From NCBI GenBank assembly GCA_023249645.1, contig JAHFCF010000005.1, positions 1 to 64,000 on the forward strand: a stretch of 64,000 nt of DNA, given 5' to 3'. Source of the DNA: Elusimicrobiota bacterium. GTDB lineage: Bacteria > Elusimicrobiota > Elusimicrobia > UBA1565 > UBA9628. A program made the translations under genes and the position numbers. The notes beneath the pieces are model-generated. The model searched no databases. It was given only the letters and a program-made list of their open reading frames with translations, and was not told the DNA's origin. Positions 55,439 to 62,469 of the stretch are shown one piece after another; within the stretch, counting starts at the first letter, position 1; each line of letters starts with the position of its first letter.

Positions 55439-56382
55439 GGACCGTCTTCTACGGCACGCCGGAGTTGGCCGTGCCCTTCCTGGAGCTTCTCTCGCGCAAG
55501 ACCTCGGTCGTCGCCGTCGTGACTCAGCCCGACAAGCCGGCGGGCCGGTCTCTGGCGATCGCGCCCAGCCCCGTGAAGACGGCGGCAATCCGGCTCGGCT
55601 TGAGCGTTCTTTCACCGGAGAAGCCTGCCGACGCTCTCGCGCCGCTGGGCGTTCTCAAGCCCGACCTGGCCGTGGCGGTCGCTTATGGGAAGATCCTTCC
55701 GCGCGAGGTCCTTTCCCTGCCGACTTTGGGCAGCTGGAACATCCACTTCTCGCTCTTGCCTCTCTATCGCGGCGCGGCCCCGGTGCAATGGAGCTTGGCG
55801 CAGGGAGCGACCCAGAGCGGGGTCACGCTCTTCTGGATGGAACCCCAGCTCGATGCCGGCCCGATATTCCTTCAGCGTGAAACGGCTGTGTCCGAAGATG
55901 AGGATGCCGTCGGGCTTTTCGCCCGGCTGGGCCGGCTGGGACTGGGGGTCCTGGAGGAGGCTCTCGACGAGGCCGCGGCGGGCCGCGTGCGCCGCGAGCC
56001 GCAGAGAGGCGAACCGACCTTCGCTGCGCGCATCCGCCGGGAGGACGCGCGGCTTTCGTTGGAACGCTCCGCGCGTGAGAATCACAATCGGACGCGCGCC
56101 ATGGTGGTGTGGCCCACGGCCTATCTCGAACTCAAGGGTCCGGCGCCCCGAGGCCTCAAGGTTCTGAAGACCCGGTTGGCCGTCGACGCGCAGGCCTCGG
56201 GCGAGGGGGTCGCCGGACGCATCCTGCGCATTGAACGCGGAGGCGGGATTTTGGTACAATGCCAAGACCGCAGCGCTCTTTGGCTTCTCACGGTTCAACC
56301 TGAGGGAAAAAAGCCGGTTGGCGCTGCGGATTTTCTCAACGGCCTGCGTCTCGGCGTTGGGGATCTTTTACCTCTGGCATGA
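55435..56382 (+). CDS. fmt: Methionyl-tRNA formyltransferase
   Basis: The 315-aa enzyme formylates initiator Met-tRNA. It has VVTQPDKPAGR, the catalytic Asn/His segment SWNIHFSLLPLYRGAAPVQW and LDAGPIF with the conserved Asp, then a C-terminal OB-like domain. The length is normal. ATGA overlaps occur on both sides (def and the PASTA gene). Confidence 0.95.
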   Translation: MRTVFYGTPELAVPFLELLSRKTSVVAVVTQPDKPAGRSLAIAPSPVKTAAIRLGLSVLSPEKPADALAPLGVLKPDLAVAVAYGKILPREVLSLPTLGSWNIHFSLLPLYRGAAPVQWSLAQGATQSGVTLFWMEPQLDAGPIFLQRETAVSEDEDAVGLFARLGRLGLGVLEEALDEAAAGRVRREPQRGEPTFAARIRREDARLSLERSARENHNRTRAMVVWPTAYLELKGPAPRGLKVLKTRLAVDAQASGEGVAGRILRIERGGGILVQCQDRSALWLLTVQPEGKKPVGAADFLNGLRLGVGDLLPLA

Positions 56383-57341
56383 TTCTAAAAGGAGAAGTCC
56401 GAGCATGGGAAGCGGTCGGCGTCGGCCTGATTTTGGCCGCGATGGCGTTCGCCCTGCTTCAATGGGGGATCGAGGGAGTGGTGCATAACCGCCGCACTGA
56501 GACGCTGCCGGATCTCAAGGGCAGATCGCTGCCCGCGGCCCTGGATCTTTTGGCTTCCCTGAACATCGGCCTGCGCAAGGAAGGCTCTGAGTTCAACAGC
56601 GCGGTCCCCATGGCTTCGGTCCTGCGCCAGGACCCCCCCGCCGGGACCGTGGTGCGCGAAGGCAAGATCGTGCGCGTCGTGGTCAGCCAGGGCGGGGAGA
56701 CGGTCCTCGTGCCCTCCATCGTCGGCTTGCCCCTGCGCAACGCCGAGATGCTCCTGCGCCAGAGCCGGCTCGCCCTGGGCGAGGTCAATGAGACCTATTC
56801 GTTGCGCTTTGAGAAGGGCGTCGTCCTCTCCCAGGAGCCCCAGGCCGAGGGAAGTGTGGAGCGCAACGCCTTGGTCAATGTCACGGTCTGCGGCGGGGCG
56901 CCTCCGGCCGGAGTCCTGCTCATGCCGGACCTCCTGCGCAAGAACGTGACGCAGGCCCAGTCGTGGGCCAGCGCCTCGGGGATCACCCTGGAGGTGAAGA
57001 AGGACAAGGCTTCGCCTTTCCCGGCCGGCACCATCCTCTCCCAGCAGCCGGCCGCCGATTCCTCGATCTCCGCCGGAGCCAGGGCCTCGGTGATCGTCAG
57101 CGTGAAGTCAGGCAATCCCGGAGACTCGGAGCCTGCGGCGCGCTATTTCCACTACGAGATCCCTCAGGGTTCCGGGGAAAGCCAGGTGCGCATCGTGGTC
57201 TCGGACAAATACGGGGAGCGCGAGCTCTTCAATGGCCTGCGCCGTCCCGGCTCCAAGCTCGATCTTCCGTTGCAGGAGACGGGCGGGGCTCATGCCAAGA
57301 TCTTCCTCAACGGCATCCTGGTCGACGAGAGGGACCTGTGA
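56379..57341 (+). CDS. Membrane-anchored PASTA domain protein without kinase
   Basis: The 320-aa protein has one N-terminal membrane helix (about 14-33) and three PASTA domains (about 42-108, 110-172 and 180-244), with repeated VPS/MPDL...A...L....I and ILSQQPAADSSIS patterns. A C-terminal beta domain (about 255-320) follows. PASTA domains bind peptidoglycan fragments and are usually attached to Ser/Thr kinases or PBPs; here no kinase is attached. It lies between fmt and rpe, a place where PknB-type kinases occur in other phyla. Confidence 0.83.
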   Translation: MILKGEVRAWEAVGVGLILAAMAFALLQWGIEGVVHNRRTETLPDLKGRSLPAALDLLASLNIGLRKEGSEFNSAVPMASVLRQDPPAGTVVREGKIVRVVVSQGGETVLVPSIVGLPLRNAEMLLRQSRLALGEVNETYSLRFEKGVVLSQEPQAEGSVERNALVNVTVCGGAPPAGVLLMPDLLRKNVTQAQSWASASGITLEVKKDKASPFPAGTILSQQPAADSSISAGARASVIVSVKSGNPGDSEPAARYFHYEIPQGSGESQVRIVVSDKYGERELFNGLRRPGSKLDLPLQETGGAHAKIFLNGILVDERDL

Positions 57342-57343
57342 TC

Positions 57344-58057
57344 ATGGCGCCCGCTCGCCGTGTCCAGATCGTCCCGTCGCTGCTTTCCGCGGACCTGGCG
57401 CGGTTGCCGGAGGCTCTGAAGCAAGTGCAGAGCGCCGGAGCTGCGGAAGTGACGGTGGACGTGATGGACGGCCATTTCGTGGCGAACCTCGCCTTCGGGC
57501 CGGATTTCGTCAGGACCGTCAAGCGCCTGGCTCCGGACCTGCGCGTGGACGCGCATCTCATGGTGACCAATCCCGAGACGACGGCTCCCTGGTTCATCGA
57601 GGCGGGAGCGGACTCGGTGACCTTCCACTGGGAGGCGGCGTCCGACGCCCGCGCCTTGGCGCGCCGTCTGCGGGCCCGGGGTGTCGCGGTCGGCGTCGCG
57701 ATCAAGCCCGCCACGGCGGCGGAGGGGCTCCTGCCGCTTCTTGGCGAGGTGGATACGGCCTTGGTCATGACCGTGGAGCCGGGATTCGGCGGGGCCAGAT
57801 TCTTGGAGGGCATGCTCCCCAAGATCGCGAGCCTGCGCCGGGCCTTGGATGAGCGCGGGCTCGCCTGCCGCTTGCAGGTGGACGGCGGAGTGAATGGGGA
57901 TACCGCGGCCTTGGCCGCCAGCGCGGGAGCCGACAGTCTGGTGGCGGGAGCCGGTGTCTTTGGAAAGCCGGACGCGGCGGAGAACATCCGCGTTTTGCTT
58001 CAGATCGCGCAGGCCGCTTTTGACGGCCGAAACAAGCAGGAGGGAACATGTCTGTAG
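57344..58057 (+). CDS. rpe: Ribulose-phosphate 3-epimerase
   Basis: The 237-aa TIM-barrel enzyme has IVPSLLSADLARL, VDVMDGHFVANLAFGPDFV, DAHLMVTNPE, TVEPGFGGARFL and LQVDGGVN, with the metal-binding Asp and His residues. It acts in the pentose phosphate pathway with the rpiB/tal-pgi operon elsewhere in the window. The ATG at 57344 is chosen; an in-frame GTG two codons upstream overlaps the PASTA stop and is also possible. Confidence 0.95.
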   Translation: MAPARRVQIVPSLLSADLARLPEALKQVQSAGAAEVTVDVMDGHFVANLAFGPDFVRTVKRLAPDLRVDAHLMVTNPETTAPWFIEAGADSVTFHWEAASDARALARRLRARGVAVGVAIKPATAAEGLLPLLGEVDTALVMTVEPGFGGARFLEGMLPKIASLRRALDERGLACRLQVDGGVNGDTAALAASAGADSLVAGAGVFGKPDAAENIRVLLQIAQAAFDGRNKQEGTCL

Positions 58058-58302
58058 TCATCAGGTTGCAAAGGACGGGAAAGCCGAAACAGGCGCATTT
58101 CCGGCTCGTCGCCATCGAGAAGCGGCGGGGCTCGACGGGCAAGCCGCTCGAGGTGCTGGGCAATTACGATCCCACGGGCGAGACGGCGGTCAAGAAATTG
58201 GCCGTGCGCCGGGATCGCTACGAGGTATGGCTCAAGAACGGGGCCCTGCCCTCGCAGACGGTGGCCACCCTCGTGCGCGCCATCGATGGGAAGAAGCCAT
58301 GA
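58048..58302 (+). CDS. rpsP: 30S ribosomal protein S16
   Basis: The 84-aa protein starts MSVVIRLQRTGKPKQAHFRLVAIEKRRG, the conserved S16 N-terminus, followed by LEVLGNYDPTG. It begins 10 nt inside rpe with an AGGGA Shine-Dalgarno. It heads the rpsP-khpA-trmD-rplS block. Confidence 0.97.
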   Translation: MSVVIRLQRTGKPKQAHFRLVAIEKRRGSTGKPLEVLGNYDPTGETAVKKLAVRRDRYEVWLKNGALPSQTVATLVRAIDGKKP

Positions 58303-58526
58303 AGGCCCTGGCTGATTTCCTGGTCAAGCATCTGGCCGACCATCCGGAGAAGGCCGGCGTGCAGGATTCCGAGCAGAACGGCGTGGTGAGCCTGAAACTC
58401 GTCGTGGCTGACGAGGACAAGGGCAAGATCATCGGCAAGAAGGGCAAGGTGATCCGCGCCATCCGCGCCCTGGTCTCCTCTCTGGGCGAGAAGCAGGGGC
58501 AGCGGAGCGTGGTGGACATCGATTAG
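58299..58526 (+). CDS. khpA: KH domain RNA-binding protein KhpA
   Basis: The 75-aa protein is one KH domain with the GxxG loop IIGKKGKVI (around 44-52). KhpA binds RNA, often with KhpB, and is normally encoded right after rpsP. The ATG overlaps the rpsP stop (ATGA). rimM, which usually follows, is absent. Confidence 0.93.
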   Translation: MKALADFLVKHLADHPEKAGVQDSEQNGVVSLKLVVADEDKGKIIGKKGKVIRAIRALVSSLGEKQGQRSVVDID

Positions 58527-58527
58527 A

Positions 58528-59202
58528 GTGAAGATCGACATCATCACGCTTTTCCCGGACATGTTCGAGCCCGTTCTGGGTACCAGCATCGTCGGGCGCG
58601 CTCGCGAGCGGGGATTGCTGGACCTGCGATTGATCAACCCGCGCGATTTCACGACGGACAAGCATCGCACGGTGGACGATCGGCCCTTCGGCGGCGGGCC
58701 CGGCATGGTGCTCAAGGCTGCGCCTCTCTATGCCGCCATCGAAAGTGCGCGCCAGCCGGCCAGCCGCGTGGTCTGCCTTTCCCCCCAGGGGCGGCGCTTC
58801 GACGCCGCCGCGGCTCGACGATTGTCGCATGAGAAGCACCTGATCCTGATCTGCGGCCATTACGAGGGTATCGACGAGCGGGTCCTGCGCCATTGCGACG
58901 AGGAGATCTCCATCGGCGATTTCGTGCTCACGGGCGGGGAGCTGGCCGCCATGATGGTGACGGACGCCGTGACCCGGCTTTTGCCCGGGGTCCTTAAAAA
59001 ACCGGAGGCCACGGCGCGTGAGTCGTTCGAAGGCGGTCTCCTGGAGCATCCCCAGTATACCCGGCCCCGGGTCTGGAAGGGGCGACACGTCCCGAAGGTC
59101 CTGTTGGGAGGCGATCATCAGCGCATCTCCCAATGGCAGAGCCGCGCCGCGCAACGCATCACGCGCAAGAAGCGCCCGGATTTGCAGTCAATTCAAGCAT
59201 AG
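58528..59202 (+). CDS. trmD: tRNA (guanine-N1-)-methyltransferase TrmD
   Basis: The 224-aa SPOUT enzyme makes m1G37. It has FPDMFEPVLGTSIVGRA, RPFGGGPGMV, CGHYEGIDERV and ISIGDFVLTGGE, which form the trefoil-knot SAM site. The start is GTG one base after the khpA stop. It is slightly short compared with the usual 240-250 aa, trimmed at the C-terminus. Confidence 0.96.
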   Translation: MKIDIITLFPDMFEPVLGTSIVGRARERGLLDLRLINPRDFTTDKHRTVDDRPFGGGPGMVLKAAPLYAAIESARQPASRVVCLSPQGRRFDAAAARRLSHEKHLILICGHYEGIDERVLRHCDEEISIGDFVLTGGELAAMMVTDAVTRLLPGVLKKPEATARESFEGGLLEHPQYTRPRVWKGRHVPKVLLGGDHQRISQWQSRAAQRITRKKRPDLQSIQA

Positions 59203-59211
59203 GAGAACATT

Positions 59212-59673
59212 ATGACGGCAGCAGAACAGACGAAGAGGCAGATTCCGGATTTCTTCCCCGGCGATACCTTGAAGATCCACATCAAGGTCGTCGAGGGCGA
59301 CAGCGAGCGCATCCAGGTCTTCGAGGGTGCTTGCTTGTCTCGGCGCGGCCACGGCAACGGCGAGAGCTTCACCGTGCGCAAGATCTCGTTCGGCGTGGGA
59401 GTGGAAAGGACCTTTCCGCTCTTCTCGCCGCACATCGACAAGATCGAGGTGGTCAGATCCGGCAAGGTCCGCCGGGCCAAGCTCTACTATCTGCGGGGCC
59501 TCACCGGCCGCGCCGCGCGTTTGAGCGAGGAGCAAGGTTCGCAGCCCTCTGAGAACGCCGGCCCGGCGGCGGCTCCTGCGCCTGAAGCCCCGAAGAACGT
59601 CGGCAAGTCCGAGGGGACGAAGGCTCCTGCGGTCAGCCGGCCCACGGCCGGCGTCGTGACGCCGACAAAATGA
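59212..59673 (+). CDS. rplS: 50S ribosomal protein L19 with Ala/Pro-rich tail
   Basis: The 153-aa protein has the L19 core ([33 protein letters not shown], shown as [17 protein letters not shown] and [13 protein letters not shown]; then [13 protein letters not shown]). A 45-residue low-complexity tail ([12 protein letters not shown]) is absent from typical L19 of about 115 aa. The tail is likely disordered. An AGGAG Shine-Dalgarno precedes the ATG. Confidence 0.95.
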   Translation: MTAAEQTKRQIPDFFPGDTLKIHIKVVEGDSERIQVFEGACLSRRGHGNGESFTVRKISFGVGVERTFPLFSPHIDKIEVVRSGKVRRAKLYYLRGLTGRAARLSEEQGSQPSENAGPAAAPAPEAPKNVGKSEGTKAPAVSRPTAGVVTPTK

Positions 59674-60299
59674 GCGAGCTCTTCGACGCGTCTTTGCGCG
59701 CGTCGAGGAACAAGCGCTGGCTCATCGGCGTCGATGAGGCGGGCCGGGGTCCCTGGGCCGGTCCCTTGATGGTCTCTGCCGTGCGCCTGGATGCTGCCGC
59801 GGCGCCCGAGCTCCGAGAGGTCCGCGATTCCAAGCTCCTCTCCCCCCACCGGCGGGAGATCCTCTTTGAAAAGATCCGCGTCCAGGCCGCGGCCGTGGCG
59901 GTCGCCTGGGCCGAGCCCCGGGAGATCGATCGTTCCAATATCCTTGCCGAGACCTTGAAGGCCATGCGTCGGGCGGCCCTGCGCGCTGCGGCCGGCATCC
60001 CCGCCGGCGAGTGTCTGGCCGTCGTGGACGGCAATCGCCGCATCCCGGACCTGGAACTGGAGCAGCTGACCGTCGTCGAGGGAGACCGCCTGTCTCAAGC
60101 CGTGGGCGCGGCGAGCATCGTGGCCAAGGTCATGCGCGACCGGTGGATGTCCTCCTTGGACCGCCGCTATCCGGGCTACGGCCTGGCCCGGCACAAGGGC
60201 TATGGCACGAGGGTTCACCGTGAGGCCTTGAAGAGCCTGGGGCCCTCGCCCACGCATCGGCGCAGCTACGAGCCGGTCAGCCAATTGAGTCTCTGGTGA
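59670..60299 (+). CDS. rnhB: Ribonuclease HII
   Basis: The 209-aa enzyme cleaves RNA in RNA-DNA hybrids. The catalytic DEAGRG is at 22-27, with [21 protein letters not shown] and [11 protein letters not shown]. It overlaps rplS by 4 nt, matching the common rplS-rnhB-yraN order. Confidence 0.95.
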   Translation: MSELFDASLRASRNKRWLIGVDEAGRGPWAGPLMVSAVRLDAAAAPELREVRDSKLLSPHRREILFEKIRVQAAAVAVAWAEPREIDRSNILAETLKAMRRAALRAAAGIPAGECLAVVDGNRRIPDLELEQLTVVEGDRLSQAVGAASIVAKVMRDRWMSSLDRRYPGYGLARHKGYGTRVHREALKSLGPSPTHRRSYEPVSQLSLW

Positions 60300-60646
60300 G
60301 CAAGGTCAAGGGCGACGCGGCGGAAAGGCAGGCGGAGGAGTTCTTGAAGTCCCGCGGTTTTGCTATTGTAGAGCGCAACTTCCGCACGCGCATGGGAGAG
60401 ATCGACTTGGTGGCCAAGGATGGTGAGACAGCGGTCTTTGTCGAGGTGCGTTCCCGCTCCTCGAGCGCTTTCGGCTCCCCGGAGGAAACGGTGACCGCCC
60501 CCAAGCGTCGGCGCCTGATCTTGACCGCGCAGGCCTGGGCCCAGAGCCGCGCCTGGGAAGGCCCCATGCGCTTCGACGTGGTCGCGATCACGCCAGCCGA
60601 GACGCTGCACATCCCGGATGCCTTCGACGCCGCGGGGGCCTGGTGA
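60296..60646 (+). CDS. yraN: YraN/UPF0102 family protein
   Basis: The 116-aa protein (GTG start overlapping the rnhB stop) has GDAAERQAEEFLKSRGFAIVERNFRTRMGEIDLVAKDG and VFVEVRSR, the nuclease-like D...ExK/R fold of UPF0102. The biochemical role is not settled. Its location next to rnhB is conserved in many bacteria. Confidence 0.92.
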   Translation: MSKVKGDAAERQAEEFLKSRGFAIVERNFRTRMGEIDLVAKDGETAVFVEVRSRSSSAFGSPEETVTAPKRRRLILTAQAWAQSRAWEGPMRFDVVAITPAETLHIPDAFDAAGAW

Positions 60647-62469
60647 AGGTCGCCCTGGCCTCCTGGGAGATCGGCCGCGCGCACAGCGGCTTCGGCGTCA
60701 AGATCGGCGGGCTGGGTTCGGTGATGGAGGAGTTGCCGGCGGAACTCGTCAAGGCCGCGGCCCTTCAGGGACATCCCCTGGAGATCGAGCTCCTCTCTCC
60801 GTGTTTCGCGCATTACGACAGGTCGGCGCTCAAAAAGATCGCCCTGCCGCTGCCGGCAGTCATCGACGGCCAGGCCTTCGAGTTCGAGGCTTACGAGCAT
60901 GTCTTCGACGAGGGCGTGAAGATCCGCAGCATCTATTTCTGGGACCCCTGGCAATTGGGCTGGACCGACGGACAGGATGTGTATCCCGAGGACGCCTGGA
61001 TGGGCCTCAAGCTCTACGCCGCGGTCTCCCAGGCCATGGCCGGCTACATCCGGCAGGGCCATTTCGACACCGTGCATCTGCACGACTACCATGTGGGCCT
61101 GGTGCCCCTCTATCTGGGCGATGAGTTCCTCAAAGACGTGCCGGCCCACTTCACGATCCACAATGCCTCCTACCAGGGCATGGCTCCCTTGATCGGCGGG
61201 GGCTATGCGTGCGTGAGCCGTCTCAATCTCCCGGGCGAGAAGCTGTTCCACAAATACTTCGATTTCTTCGACACGATCAATCCCACCAAGGCGGCCCTGC
61301 TCAAGGTCCATGAGAACGGCGGCCGCGTCACCACGGTGAGCGGGGATCTGGAGGGCTCCTGGGGCTACGCGGCCGAGCTGCGCGAAAGCCGCGAGGCGCT
61401 CAAAGGGCGGGCCTGGATCCAGAAGGGTTCGGCGCCCGTCGACGTGTTCTTCCCCAATCTGGGCCTCGACCTCTTCGAGAAGATCCCCGTGGCGGGCATC
61501 ACGAACGGGCTCTCGGCCAAGAACTGGCCGGATCGGATGCCGGAGCTCAAGGCCAAGAATCTGAGCGCGCTCCAAGCGGAGAGTCCCTCGCCGATTTTTT
61601 CCCAGCCGAGAGTCCTCAAAGAGATGCTGGCCAAGGACCACTATTTCGATGCCGGGCATCTGGAGATCAAACGCCAGCTCAAGCGCCTTCTCTATCTGGA
61701 GATTTTTAGGCGTGAGATGCGGGGGCCTGCCGTCCTTCTCTGCGCGGTGGGGCGCATGGCGGCTCAGAAAAACCTTGGTCTCATCGTCGCCAACATGGAA
61801 AGGGTCCTGATCCATGACCCGCGCGCGCACTTCGTGATACTGGCTTGCGCCCAGGACGAGGCCTCGCGTCGCCTGGAATCAGCTTTCTTTTCCTTGGCCG
61901 CCCAGCATCCGGACCGGGTCTTCTTCAGCAATGCCTTCAATCAGCCGCTCTCGCGCTTGATCCTGGCCGGCTCGGATTTCGTGCTCGTGCCCTCGCGCTT
62001 CGAGCCCTGCGGCTTGGTGGACTACGAGGCTTCTCTTCTCGGCACGCTACCCATCGCGCACGCCACGGGCGGGCTGGCCAAGACGCGGGACTTCGGCTAT
62101 CTCTACGACTGGCTCGACATCGGCGACAACGCGGGCGAGTCGGCAGCTTTCTTCGGCGCGATGGAAAAGGCCCTGAAGGTCTTCCATGGCGATGAGGCCG
62201 GGCATCTGCGGCGCGTGCGCGCGGCGATGGCCATGGATGCTTCCTGGGAGAGGTCCGCGGCCCAGTATATCGAGCTTTACCGCTACGGGCTGCTGGTCAA
62301 GCGTTGGCGCCAGCGGCGCTCCGAGGCTGTCGAGGAATTCGTCGCTGAGCTGGGTCCGGACAAGGAACTTTTCCGCCGATTCCTGGCGCCGGGTCTTGAG
62401 GAGTACGGCGACCGGCTGGATTGGGAACTGAAGCAGGCCTTGGGGCGCGGGTACAACGATCTCTCATGA
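60643..62469 (+). CDS. glgA: Glycogen/starch synthase (GT5), extended
   Basis: The 608-aa enzyme has the ADP-glucose-binding KIGGLGSVMEELP (20-32), HLHDYHVGLVPL, FTIHNASYQG, GRMAAQKN and SRFEPCGLVDYEASLLGTLPIAHATGGL with the catalytic Glu. It is about 100 aa longer than typical GlgA, with an insertion in the middle and a C-terminal helical extension (about 545-608). The product is probably an alpha-1,4-glucan. The GTG start overlaps the yraN stop. Confidence 0.88.
   Translation: MKVALASWEIGRAHSGFGVKIGGLGSVMEELPAELVKAAALQGHPLEIELLSPCFAHYDRSALKKIALPLPAVIDGQAFEFEAYEHVFDEGVKIRSIYFWDPWQLGWTDGQDVYPEDAWMGLKLYAAVSQAMAGYIRQGHFDTVHLHDYHVGLVPLYLGDEFLKDVPAHFTIHNASYQGMAPLIGGGYACVSRLNLPGEKLFHKYFDFFDTINPTKAALLKVHENGGRVTTVSGDLEGSWGYAAELRESREALKGRAWIQKGSAPVDVFFPNLGLDLFEKIPVAGITNGLSAKNWPDRMPELKAKNLSALQAESPSPIFSQPRVLKEMLAKDHYFDAGHLEIKRQLKRLLYLEIFRREMRGPAVLLCAVGRMAAQKNLGLIVANMERVLIHDPRAHFVILACAQDEASRRLESAFFSLAAQHPDRVFFSNAFNQPLSRLILAGSDFVLVPSRFEPCGLVDYEASLLGTLPIAHATGGLAKTRDFGYLYDWLDIGDNAGESAAFFGAMEKALKVFHGDEAGHLRRVRAAMAMDASWERSAAQYIELYRYGLLVKRWRQRRSEAVEEFVAELGPDKELFRRFLAPGLEEYGDRLDWELKQALGRGYNDLS

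Noticed and set aside
60277-61830. 517-aa open frame antisense to yraN and glycogen synthase
   Set aside because: The sense strand carries clear GT5 motifs in an operon with overlapping starts; the antisense product has no motifs.
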